From assembly GCA_044870295.1 (NCBI GenBank), contig JBIOYQ010000067.1, positions 1-12,691 of the forward strand: a stretch of 12,691 nucleotides of DNA, given 5' to 3'. Position numbers and translations under genes: made by a program. Numbering within the stretch: the first letter of the stretch is position 1; the number at the start of each line of letters is the position of its first letter. Below the pieces are notes generated by a model that searched no databases, had not been told where the DNA came from, and saw only the letters and a program-made list of their open reading frames with translations. This document shows, in pieces, positions 1 through 5,647 of this stretch. Source of the DNA: AC-52 sp044870295. Its GTDB lineage: Bacteria; Actinomycetota; UBA4738.

Positions 1-312
1 GATCCGTTCTCCGGTCGACAGCTCGACCTCGCGATCCGCCGGGTCGAGATGGACGGCAGATGACCCCAACCGGAGCTCGACGGCGTGCTCCTCGTACCAG
101 GCCTCGGGATGGAGGAGGGTGTGCTCCTTGGTCTCCTCGCCGCGCAGGTAGCCCTTGGAGAGCGGGGGACGCTCGTAGGGAAGGTGAGGCTCCTCACCGA
201 CCATGACGATGGGGCCGTCGAACCCCTCCGAGCGCAGAGTGGTGGCGGCCGCTCCGCCCGTGAGGTTGCCTCCGATGATCACCACCGCGGGCGCCGGGCG
301 TGATCGGTCCAC
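1..312 (-). CDS. FAD-dependent ferredoxin reductase (N-terminal part, cut by window edge)
   Basis: The 104 visible codons read from a GTG at 312 to the window edge without a stop, so the C-terminal three quarters are missing. Seen: a Rossmann FAD-binding start, VVIIGG then NLTGGAAA (residues 10-23), an acidic pair at the end of the second strand (E40, E41) and PYERPPLSK (46-54). From family knowledge, this block is typical of the putidaredoxin/rhodocoxin reductase group (Pyr_redox_2), which passes electrons from NAD(P)H through FAD to a 2Fe-2S ferredoxin or rubredoxin, often for a P450 or dioxygenase. The partner is not in view. It lies 24 nt after the TIGR03086 gene on the same strand, so the two may be co-transcribed, but a TATCCT box 7 nt before the GTG also allows its own leaderless transcript. 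No Shine-Dalgarno is well placed. Family call is firm; partner and pathway are unknown. Confidence 0.85.
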   Translation of the reverse strand, partial: MDRSRPAPAVVIIGGNLTGGAAATTLRSEGFDGPIVMVGEEPHLPYERPPLSKGYLRGEETKEHTLLHPEAWYEEHAVELRLGSSAVHLDPADREVELSTGERI

Positions 313-319
313 GGTGCCG

Positions 320-325
320 AGGATA
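320..325 (-). promoter_or_regulatory. -10-like box TATCCT, leaderless start candidate
   Basis: On the minus strand TATCCT (TANNNT form) ends 7 nt before the GTG of the FAD reductase gene, placing the predicted transcription start at or next to the start codon. No convincing -35 is visible and there is no usable Shine-Dalgarno. The box lies in the 24-nt gap behind the TIGR03086 gene. Confidence 0.35.
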
Positions 326-336
326 TCCGCTCTCCG

Positions 337-900
337 TCAGGCCACCCGGCCGAACACCGCCAGCAGCTGGGTCTGCCGGTCGGCCCCCTCCGGCGGCTGC
401 ACGAACGGCCCGAACCCCCCGGTCGCCTTCAGCTGCTGCTCCATCGGCTTGAAGTGGTCGAACAGCAGGTCGACGGTGTCCTGATCCATCGTCTCGTCCG
501 CACCGATGGCCCGAGCCAGGTCCCAGCCATGGATGGCGAGATCGGTCATGACCTCGAAGACGTAGGACTCCGCGGTGATGTCCCCATAGCTAACGTGGAC
601 GGTGGCGGCGAGATCGGCCTGCTGGACCGCGGCGCCCGCCTCCTTGGCCGAGGCGTCCCAGGCGAAGCCGGCGTCCTCGCCCAGGAGGTCGCCCTCGAGC
701 CGGCTTCCGACATCGGCGATGGTCTGGCCTTCCAGCAGCGGCGGCATCCAGAGGTTCTCCGAGACGAGATGGTGGACCAGGACGCGGACGTCCCACTCCG
801 TGCACGGCGTGGGACCGCGCCATTGGTCGTCCCGGACTGCGTGGACGTGGCTGCCGAACCTTTCCAGGTTGCGGCGGTGCAGCTCCTTCAGGTTGGTCAT
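337..900 (-). CDS. TIGR03086 family metal-binding protein (DinB/maleylpyruvate isomerase-like fold)
   Basis: This 187-aa protein matches the TIGR03086/mycothiol-dependent maleylpyruvate isomerase N-terminal group in length and pattern. It has an N-terminal helix, then PCTEWDVRVLVHHLV (32-46) and near the middle TDLAIHGWDLARA (119-131). In DinB-fold proteins three His/Asp/Glu side chains bind a divalent metal. Candidates here are His44, Glu48, His124 and possibly Asp127. The known members that act enzymatically use mycothiol as cofactor or thiol donor, but most TIGR03086 proteins have no proven substrate, and none is claimed here. The ATG at 900 is preceded by a strong Shine-Dalgarno GAGGAGGG (minus strand, 909-916) at 8-nt spacing. 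It is followed after 24 nt by the FAD reductase gene on the same strand, a probable two-gene unit. No signal peptide or membrane segment is seen. Confidence 0.8.
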   Translation of the reverse strand: MTNLKELHRRNLERFGSHVHAVRDDQWRGPTPCTEWDVRVLVHHLVSENLWMPPLLEGQTIADVGSRLEGDLLGEDAGFAWDASAKEAGAAVQQADLAATVHVSYGDITAESYVFEVMTDLAIHGWDLARAIGADETMDQDTVDLLFDHFKPMEQQLKATGGFGPFVQPPEGADRQTQLLAVFGRVA

Positions 901-930
901 GCTCGACGCCCTCCTCGACGTGGCGGGCCG

Positions 931-961
931 ATCTTACGAGAGCGCACGGTGCGAGGCCCAA
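931..961 (-). promoter_or_regulatory. Weak candidate promoter for the TIGR03086 gene
   Basis: On the minus strand TAAGAT (931-936) could serve as a -10 box, with TTGGGC (956-961) as a poor -35 at 19-bp spacing. The predicted start near 924 would give a leader of about 24 nt that contains the Shine-Dalgarno. It lies in the 80-bp gap shared with the divergent fpg-like gene. The match is suggestive only. Confidence 0.3.
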
Positions 962-980
962 AGCGGTCACACTACCGGTC

Positions 981-1778
981 GTGCCGGAGCTGCCCGACGT
1001 CGAGTCCTACCGACGAGTCTTTCGTCGACTCGCCGCGGGGAAACGGATCGCGTCGGTCTGGGCCGACCCGACCATCCTCCGGAACGCCGAACCGGCCATG
1101 CTCTCGGCGGCGCTGGTCGGCCATCGCTTCGCCGATCCGGACCGCCACGGCAAGTGGCTCGTCTGCCCCATGGACGGCCCCGTCCTGCTGCTCCACTTCG
1201 GCATGACGGGAGATCTCATCTGGTCGGGCGACGAGCCGGCGCGACACCGCCACGATCGGTTGGCGATCTCGTTCGCCGAGGGCGGCGAGCTCCGGTACCG
1301 CAACATGCGCAAGCTGGGCGGCGTCTGGCTGGCCCACGACCAGGCCGAGGTGGACGGACTGTTGGGATCCCTCGGGCCGGACGCCCTCGACGTCGGCGCC
1401 GCCGAGTTCGGCGACCGGCTGGCTCGCCGGCGGGGTGGGGTCAAGGCGGCCCTCATGGACCAGTCGTTCGTGGCCGGCGTGGGCAACCTGATGGCTGACG
1501 AGATCCTGTGGCAGGCGAAGCTGCATCCCCGAATGCCCATCGAGACCATGAGCGAGCGCGAACGCCGAACCCTTCATCGTGTGCTGCGGCGCGTCCTGGA
1601 GCGGGCATCGGCGGACGACGACTACATGGAGCGCCGGCGCACGTGGCTCTCCCATGTACGTGGCCGTCCGGGCGCCGTCTGTCCTCGTTGCCACACGCCG
1701 CTGGCGCGGACCACCGCCGCCGGGCGGACCACGTACTTCTGCCCCCGCTGCCAGCCCTCACCGCAACCCGTACGATGA
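981..1778 (+). CDS. Fpg/Nei family DNA glycosylase
   Basis: This 265-aa base-excision-repair enzyme removes oxidised bases and nicks the abasic site. The mature N-terminus would be Pro2-Glu3 (PELPDVE), the catalytic proline nucleophile and glutamate of the family. Lys58 (HGKWL) is the conserved DNA-contact lysine. HFGMTG (72-77) and YRNMRKLGG (106-114) hold the Met and Arg that fill the gap left by the flipped base. The helix-two-turn-helix is around 155-184 (VAGVGNLMADEILWQAKLHP). A C-terminal zinc finger uses Cys234, Cys237, Cys254 and Cys257, with Arg249 in its hairpin. NMRKLGG in place of the classical Fpg DPRRFG makes me stop at family level, without choosing MutM or Nei. The GTG at 981 gives the invariant PELP start, so the start is secure although no Shine-Dalgarno is evident. 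It is divergent from the TIGR03086 gene across 80 bp. Confidence 0.92.
   Translation: MPELPDVESYRRVFRRLAAGKRIASVWADPTILRNAEPAMLSAALVGHRFADPDRHGKWLVCPMDGPVLLLHFGMTGDLIWSGDEPARHRHDRLAISFAEGGELRYRNMRKLGGVWLAHDQAEVDGLLGSLGPDALDVGAAEFGDRLARRRGGVKAALMDQSFVAGVGNLMADEILWQAKLHPRMPIETMSERERRTLHRVLRRVLERASADDDYMERRRTWLSHVRGRPGAVCPRCHTPLARTTAAGRTTYFCPRCQPSPQPVR
1771..1776 (+). promoter_or_regulatory. -10-like box TACGAT before the 51-aa membrane protein
   Basis: TACGAT (TANNNT form) ends 6 nt before the ATG at 1783 and overlaps the end of the glycosylase gene. This fits a leaderless internal transcript. No -35 at normal spacing is recognisable. Readthrough from the glycosylase promoter is the alternative. 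Confidence 0.3.
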
Positions 1779-1782
1779 GGCC

Positions 1783-1938
1783 ATGACCGGCCGGAGAAAG
1801 GTCGTCGCCACCGCCGTGCTGTTCGCGTTGGCCTTGGGAGTGCTGTCGATCGCCGCGGCCACCCACTCCGCGATCCCGCTGTTCTTCATGTGGCTGCCGC
1901 TGCTCGCGGTGCCGTGGGTGTTGGCCAGGCCCGGCTAG
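1783..1938 (+). CDS. Small two-helix membrane protein, unknown function
   Basis: This 51-residue reading frame begins at an ATG 4 nt after the glycosylase stop. It starts with a positively charged MTGRRK, followed by a hydrophobic helix (about residues 7-26), a short polar turn with His28, then a second hydrophobic helix (about 31-48, rich in Leu, Pro and Trp). Positive-inside reasoning puts both ends in the cytoplasm. I do not recognise a family. Evidence that it is a gene: correct spacing behind the glycosylase, a -10-like box just ahead, membrane-like composition from end to end, and a stop that overlaps the convergent histone-like gene by 4 nt without running on. A longer frame that opens further upstream overlaps the glycosylase and is less likely. 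Confidence is moderate because short hydrophobic frames can arise by chance in GC-rich DNA. Confidence 0.5.
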   Translation: MTGRRKVVATAVLFALALGVLSIAAATHSAIPLFFMWLPLLAVPWVLARPG

Positions 1939-2402
1939 GTCTTCTTCTTCCTCGTCGTGGCCTTCTTGGCCGTCGACTTCGCGGCCTTCCCCGCGGACTT
2001 CGCGGTCGACTTCGCCGTTGACGTGGCTTTCGACTTCGCCTTGGAGGCTGCCGCGGGCGCCTTCTTGGCCTGACGGCGCGTTCGCGCGGCCAGTCGCTCC
2101 CCAGCGGCCGCCACCTTCTCCCCCGCGCGCTTCGCGACGGCCGGGGCTCGCTCGGCCACCTTCCGAGCCACGGCGGGCGCTCGGGTGGCGACGGCCTCGG
2201 CGACCTTCTTCACCGTCTTCGGTGCTCGATCCCCAACCCGCTTGGCGACGGCGGGGGCTCGGTCGGCGACCTTCTTGGCCACCGCGGGGGCCCGCTCCGC
2301 CACCTTCTTGGCCACGCCCGGCGCCTTGGACGCTGCCTTCGATGCTGCCGTGGCGGCTTTCTGCAGGACCGTGCCGCCGATGTCTCTCGCTCGTTTGCCC
2401 AT
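1935..2402 (-). CDS. Lys/Ala-rich histone H1-like protein with 11-residue repeats
   Basis: This is a 155-aa, extremely basic, low-complexity protein. A short head (1-25, MGKRARDIGG then Ala-rich) is followed by six consecutive 11-residue units of the form RAPAVAKKVAE (26-95, with a 4-residue AVAT insert after the fourth), and then by a Lys/Ala/Ser/Thr tail (about 105-155) ending TTRKKKT, like histone H1 and the tails of mycobacterial HU. DNA binding or compaction is the natural inference from the tail. The 11-mer part could form a long amphipathic helix, as in LEA-type proteins, and so might bind membranes, DNA or other proteins. The start at 2402 is chosen because AGAGGAGA (minus strand, 2407-2414) sits just upstream. 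The frame continues 34 codons further upstream to 2504, but that would run into the divergent gene and has unrelated composition. It is convergent with the 51-aa membrane protein. Function is not proven. Confidence 0.75.
   Translation of the reverse strand: MGKRARDIGGTVLQKAATAASKAASKAPGVAKKVAERAPAVAKKVADRAPAVAKRVGDRAPKTVKKVAEAVATRAPAVARKVAERAPAVAKRAGEKVAAAGERLAARTRRQAKKAPAAASKAKSKATSTAKSTAKSAGKAAKSTAKKATTRKKKT
2118..2327 (-). repeat. Six in-frame 33-bp units coding for 11-residue repeats
   Basis: Within the histone-like gene six 33-nt units encode residues 26-36, 37-47, 48-58, 59-69, 74-84 and 85-95, with a 12-nt insert (AVAT) after the fourth. Each begins R/K-A-P and has V and K/R at fixed places. 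The protein match is close while the DNA copies differ at many third positions, so the repeat is kept by selection on the protein or is old, not a fresh DNA duplication. Confidence 0.8.
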
Positions 2403-2462
2403 GCCGTCTCCTCTCTGCGAGCCGGAGTCTTGCCCATCGAGGCGTCCGGGGCAACACCGCCG

Positions 2463-2472
2463 AGGGTAGGCT
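2463..2472. promoter_or_regulatory. Overlapping divergent -10-like boxes
   Basis: The 10-bp stretch AGGGTAGGCT contains TAGGCT on plus (2467-2472), ending 7 nt before the ATG at 2480, and TACCCT on minus (2463-2468), about 60 nt ahead of the histone-like ATG at 2402. The two boxes share the TA at 2467-2468. The plus-strand gene has no Shine-Dalgarno and would be leaderless; the minus-strand gene would have a leader with a good one. No clear -35 is seen for either direction. Confidence 0.35.
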
Positions 2473-2479
2473 TCGTCCC

Positions 2480-3130
2480 ATGGCGGAAGAGGACGAACAG
2501 TCACCGAAGCTGCGGGACCTGCCCGCGCCCCGCCGCCCCGAGAGCGCCATCGGCCCGCTGTTCCAGAAGGTCTTCACCTGGCCTTATCGCCTCGCCCTGG
2601 CCGGTCTGTATCGAGCCGGAATCCGGCCGTGGCAGCTGACGGTGCTGTCCCTGGCGACCAACGTCGTCATCGGATGGCTGTTCGTCATGGGGGAGCGGTT
2701 CGTGCCCGGCCTGTTGCTGATCGTGGCAGGGCTGTTCGACATCTTCGACGGGGGGCTCGCCCGCGTCCGTGGCGAGGCCAGCCGGACCGGGGCCTTCCTC
2801 GACTCCGTCCTGGACCGGGTCTCGGACATGATCCTGTTCGGCGCTCTGTTCTGGTCCCTGGCCGGGAAGGGGGAACGCCTGTCCGCGGCCCTGGCGCTGT
2901 CGACCCTGATCGTCACCATGCTCGTCAGCCACCTGCGAGCGGAGGCGGAAGCCATGGGCCTGTCGCTGACCGAGGGGTTCATGCAGCGACTCGAGCGCTA
3001 CGTCCTGTTGATGATCGGGCTCACGCTCCCCGGCGCGCTGACCCCGGTCCTGGCCATCCTCACCGTCCTTGGCGCGCTGACCATCGCCCAACGAGGCGTG
3101 CTGGCGTGGGGCCAGCTCCGACGGTCCTGA
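2480..3130 (+). CDS. CDP-alcohol phosphatidyltransferase, PIP synthase-like
   Basis: This 216-aa integral membrane enzyme moves a phosphatidyl group from CDP-diacylglycerol to an alcohol. The signature D-x2-DG-x2-AR-x8-G-x3-D-x3-D is complete: Asp87, Asp90, Gly91, Ala94, Arg95, Gly104, Asp108 and Asp112, which bind two metal ions and act as base. About six membrane helices follow an N-terminal amphipathic stretch (24-45). The lines SHLRAEAEAMGL (150-161) and EGFMQRLERYVL (165-176) resemble the actinobacterial phosphatidylinositol-phosphate synthase PgsA1, so inositol-1-phosphate is the best guess for the acceptor. Glycerol phosphate or another polyol phosphate cannot be excluded. The ATG at 2480 starts a charged cytoplasmic tail, and a -10-like box 7 nt ahead suggests a leaderless message. 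The frame runs further upstream only as antisense to the histone-like gene, which I reject. It stands alone between a divergent gene and a regulatory gap. Confidence 0.85.
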   Translation: MAEEDEQSPKLRDLPAPRRPESAIGPLFQKVFTWPYRLALAGLYRAGIRPWQLTVLSLATNVVIGWLFVMGERFVPGLLLIVAGLFDIFDGGLARVRGEASRTGAFLDSVLDRVSDMILFGALFWSLAGKGERLSAALALSTLIVTMLVSHLRAEAEAMGLSLTEGFMQRLERYVLLMIGLTLPGALTPVLAILTVLGALTIAQRGVLAWGQLRRS

Positions 3131-3141
3131 GACCCAGTTCG

Positions 3142-3164
3142 TCCCGGTTCGCGGACGGCCGGGA
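3142..3164 (+). terminator. Weak hairpin after the phosphatidyltransferase gene
   Basis: TCCCGG (3142-3147) can pair with CCGGGA (3159-3164) over an 11-nt loop, 11 nt past the stop codon. No T-run follows; the next bases are A-rich. It could be a T-less terminator or simply chance in GC-rich DNA. Confidence 0.22.
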
Positions 3165-3190
3165 AAGACTGACAAAATCGCCCGCCCGAT

Positions 3191-3220
3191 TTGACCCTCG
3201 CCGAGCCCACGTCGTATAAA
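3191..3220 (+). promoter_or_regulatory. Sigma70-like promoter TTGACC-18-TATAAA
   Basis: TTGACC (3191-3196) and TATAAA (3215-3220) are separated by 18 bp in otherwise GC-rich DNA. It is the best -35/-10 pair in the window. The predicted start is near 3227, which is the first base of the following long hairpin. This argues that the hairpin forms the very 5' end of an RNA and is not only the end of the upstream gene's message. Confidence 0.5.
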
Positions 3221-3226
3221 CGCGAT

Positions 3227-3277
3227 GGAACTGCTGGGGTCTTCGGACTCCGGCAGTTCCGTTTGTGGGGTCTTTTT
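3227..3277 (+). ncRNA. TTCG-capped 15-bp hairpin with T5 run: terminator, leader or small RNA
   Basis: Arms at 3227-3241 and 3246-3260 pair over 15 positions, two of them G-U, around a TTCG tetraloop, a very stable RNA cap. The sequence then runs through 12 nt to a T5 run at 3273-3277. A 9-nt segment TGGGGTCTT occurs in the first arm (3235-3243) and again just before the T-run (3266-3274), so GACTCC (3246-3251) could pair with either copy. Three readings fit: an intrinsic terminator for the upstream gene (its T-run is further from the stem than usual), a roughly 50-nt small RNA made from the promoter at 3191, or an attenuating leader ahead of the acyl-CoA reductase gene. The sequence alone does not decide between them. 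The pairing itself is certain; the role is not. Confidence 0.5.
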
Positions 3278-3293
3278 CGCGTGGCCGACCGAT

Positions 3294-3325
3294 TTGCCCC
3301 GCCGCCACGGCCGCGCAGATAATCT
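3294..3325 (+). promoter_or_regulatory. Candidate promoter giving a leaderless acyl-CoA reductase message
   Basis: The -10-like TAATCT (3320-3325) ends 5 nt before the GTG at 3331, so the predicted transcription start falls on the start codon. TTGCCC (3294-3299) is a fair -35, about 18 bp from GATAAT (3318-3323) or 20 bp from TAATCT. No Shine-Dalgarno precedes 3331, which agrees with leaderless initiation. Confidence 0.4.
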
Positions 3326-3338
3326 ACCGCGTGGTAGA
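3323..3338 (+). promoter_or_regulatory. 16-bp dyad TCTACC-GCGT-GGTAGA, candidate operator
   Basis: A perfect 6-bp inverted repeat with a 4-bp spacer overlaps the -10 box, the predicted transcription start and the first codons of the acyl-CoA reductase gene. A repressor dimer bound here would block the polymerase. The obvious candidate is the TetR-family protein at the end of the same gene run (9366-10019). The link is inferred from position only. Confidence 0.4.
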
Positions 3339-5634
3339 GAACCACGGCCCTCTGGTCCCCGAGTCTCCACTCCTCGACATCCGATCCTCGCTCGCGGGCA
3401 AGCACGTCCTGGTGACCGGCGTGACCGGGTTCTTGGGAACGGCCCTGCTCGAGCGGCTGCTGTCGGAGTTTCCGGCCACCCTGGTCACCGTCCTGGTGCG
3501 CGGGCGCTACGGCAGCCCGCCGGAGGCCCGGATCCAGGAGGTCCTGGCCGGCAACTGCTTCCGCCTGCTTCGCGAGCGTCTCGGTCCCGAAGAGGTGCGC
3601 CGGCTGCTGGCCGAGCGCATCACGGTCGTGGAAGGCGACGTCACGGAGGCCCTTCCGGCCCTACCCAGCGACATCGACACCGTGTTCCACTGCGCGGCCA
3701 CCGTCTCATTCAATCCGCCCATCGACCACGCCTTTCGCATCAACGTGCTGGGCGTGACCGGCCTGTACCAGGCGGTCATGGCCTCCGGCGCCCGTCCCCA
3801 CCTGGTGCACGTCTCCACGGCGTACGTGGCCGGGATGACGAAGGGAGTGGTTCCCGAGTCGACGCTGGACCACCGGGTGGACTGGCGGGCAGAGGCGGAG
3901 GCGGCCATGGCCGCCCGGGGCCACGTCGAGGACGCCTCTCGCAAGCCGGAGATGCTGGATCGGTTCATGGACAAGGCTCGGGCCGAGCACCGACGGGCCG
4001 GGCCCATCGCCGTGGCCACCGCCGCCGAGGAGCACCGCCGCGAGTGGGTGGAGAAGCGCCTGGTGCAGTATGGCCGGGCGCGGGCCCAGGCCATGGGATG
4101 GCCGGACGTCTACACGTTCACGAAAGCCCTGGGCGAACGGGCCGCCGAGGAGCTGGCCGCCGAGCACGGCGCCCCGCTATCCATCGTTCGACCCTCCATT
4201 GTGGAGAGCGCGCTGGCCCATCCGTACCCGGGATGGATCGAGGGGTTCAAGATGGCCGAGCCCATCATCCTGGCGTACGGGCGCGGGTCGATCCCCGAGT
4301 TCCCCGGGCTGCCCGAAGGCGTCGTGGACATCATCCCCATCGATCTGGTCGTCAACGCGATGCTGGCGGTCGCGGCACGCCCGCCGGAGCCCGACCGTGG
4401 CCCCGCCTACTACCACGTCAGCTCGGGCTCGAGGAATCCGCTCTCCTATGTGGGCCTGTACGACAACGTGCGGGCCTATTACCAGCGGCACCCGCTGCCC
4501 CAACGGGGACGCGGCGAGGTCCGCGTGCCCGAGTGGAAGTTCCCCGGGCGGCGACAGGTGGAGCGCCAGCTCCGCATGGGCGAGAAGCTGCTGAATGCGG
4601 CGGACCGGGCGGTCTCCCGCCTGCCACGTTCGACGCGAGTCCGACAGATGGTCAAGCGGGTGGATCGCGAGCGAGGCCGCCTGGAGTTCGTCCGGCGATA
4701 CGCCGACCTGTACGGCGCCTATGTGGAGATCGAGGTCATCTACACGGATGACCGAACCGTCGAGCTGTTCGCGTCGCTGTCGGACCCGGATCGGGCGGAC
4801 TTCCCCTTCGACGCGGCCATCATCGACTGGGCCCACTACATCCAGGACGTGCACTGCCCCGCCATCACCGTCGCCCTTCGGGTGGTCACGCCCGAGCGGC
4901 CGGAGCCCGAGGTCCGGGTCATCCCGTCGCAGAACGGCGTGCTCGCGGTGTTCGACATGGACGGGACGCTGCTCGACACCAACGTGGTGGAGTCCTACCT
5001 CTGGCTGCGGCTGACCGAGCTGCCTCGGGAGCAGTGGGCCGGCGAGGTGGCCTCCGTCCTGCGAGGTATGCCTCGCTACCTGGGGGCCGAGCGGCGGGAT
5101 CGCGGAGAGTTCCTGCGGTCCTTCTACCGCCGCTACGAAGGGGCGTCGGTCGACGGCATCAACGACCTCGTCCAACAAGAGGTGGGCGACCTCCTGTTGC
5201 GGCGGCTGTCTCCGTCGGCGGTACGGCGGATCCGAGAGCACCGCGCCGCCGGGCACCGCACGATCCTGCTCACCGGGGCCCTCGATGCGTTCGTTCGCCC
5301 GCTGGCGCCGCTGTTCGACAAGATCGTGGCCACGTCGTTGGACCGCCGGGACGGCCGGTACACCGGCTACCTCGAGATCCCGCCGCTGGTGGGCGAGGCG
5401 CGGGCCGCATGGCTGCGCGCGTACGCCGACCGGACGGGCGCTGACCTCAAGCGGTCGTACGCATATGCGGACAGCCACTCCGACCTGCCGCTGCTGCGCG
5501 CCGTGGGGAACCCGGTCGCCGTGAACCCGGACGTGTCGCTGTACCGGGTGGCTCGCCGGCGGCGATGGCCGGTGGAAGATTGGCGACGGGTCAAGGGCAC
5601 GCCTCGCGTCCTGGTCCCGCAGGGGATCCCGTGA
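3331..5634 (+). CDS. Fatty acyl-CoA reductase fused to a HAD-IB phosphatase
   Basis: This 767-aa two-domain protein starts at the GTG at 3331. Domain 1 (about 20-520) is an extended SDR of the alcohol-forming acyl-CoA reductase type. It has VTGVTGFLG (28-36) for NAD(P)H, HVSTAYV (160-166) with Ser162, the catalytic pair Tyr261 and Lys265 (YTFTK), and a C-terminal FAR_C-like part (about 440-515, including FPFDAAIIDWAHYI). Domain 2 (about 535-750) is HAD-IB: FDMDGTLLDT (541-550) with nucleophile Asp542 and acid Asp544, Thr648 in LLTGALD, and YADSHSDLPLL (712-722). At the motif III position where HAD-IB enzymes usually carry lysine I read Arg691 (GEARAA). Known FARs turn acyl-CoA or acyl-ACP into aldehyde or alcohol; HAD-IB domains hydrolyse phosphomonoesters. 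A further upstream GTG at 3265 would add 22 residues unlike the family and start in the hairpin tail, so I prefer 3331. It is the first gene of the five-gene unit. The substrate of either domain is unknown. Confidence 0.87.
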   Translation: MVENHGPLVPESPLLDIRSSLAGKHVLVTGVTGFLGTALLERLLSEFPATLVTVLVRGRYGSPPEARIQEVLAGNCFRLLRERLGPEEVRRLLAERITVVEGDVTEALPALPSDIDTVFHCAATVSFNPPIDHAFRINVLGVTGLYQAVMASGARPHLVHVSTAYVAGMTKGVVPESTLDHRVDWRAEAEAAMAARGHVEDASRKPEMLDRFMDKARAEHRRAGPIAVATAAEEHRREWVEKRLVQYGRARAQAMGWPDVYTFTKALGERAAEELAAEHGAPLSIVRPSIVESALAHPYPGWIEGFKMAEPIILAYGRGSIPEFPGLPEGVVDIIPIDLVVNAMLAVAARPPEPDRGPAYYHVSSGSRNPLSYVGLYDNVRAYYQRHPLPQRGRGEVRVPEWKFPGRRQVERQLRMGEKLLNAADRAVSRLPRSTRVRQMVKRVDRERGRLEFVRRYADLYGAYVEIEVIYTDDRTVELFASLSDPDRADFPFDAAIIDWAHYIQDVHCPAITVALRVVTPERPEPEVRVIPSQNGVLAVFDMDGTLLDTNVVESYLWLRLTELPREQWAGEVASVLRGMPRYLGAERRDRGEFLRSFYRRYEGASVDGINDLVQQEVGDLLLRRLSPSAVRRIREHRAAGHRTILLTGALDAFVRPLAPLFDKIVATSLDRRDGRYTGYLEIPPLVGEARAAWLRAYADRTGADLKRSYAYADSHSDLPLLRAVGNPVAVNPDVSLYRVARRRRWPVEDWRRVKGTPRVLVPQGIP

Positions 5635-5647
5635 GGCCGGAGGCGAC

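Noticed and set aside
85..303. 72-codon plus-strand frame at the left edge
   Set aside because: The minus strand here encodes a clear FAD-reductase N-terminus, so this is its shadow.
2403..2504. 34-codon N-terminal extension of the histone-like protein
   Set aside because: It overlaps the divergent phosphatidyltransferase gene, has two cysteines and unrelated composition, and a strong Shine-Dalgarno sits before the internal ATG at 2402.
3225..4751. A 508-codon open frame offset from the acyl-CoA reductase frame
   Set aside because: It is a shadow: Gly/Arg/Pro-rich composition with no recognisable domain, over a frame that shows clear SDR motifs.
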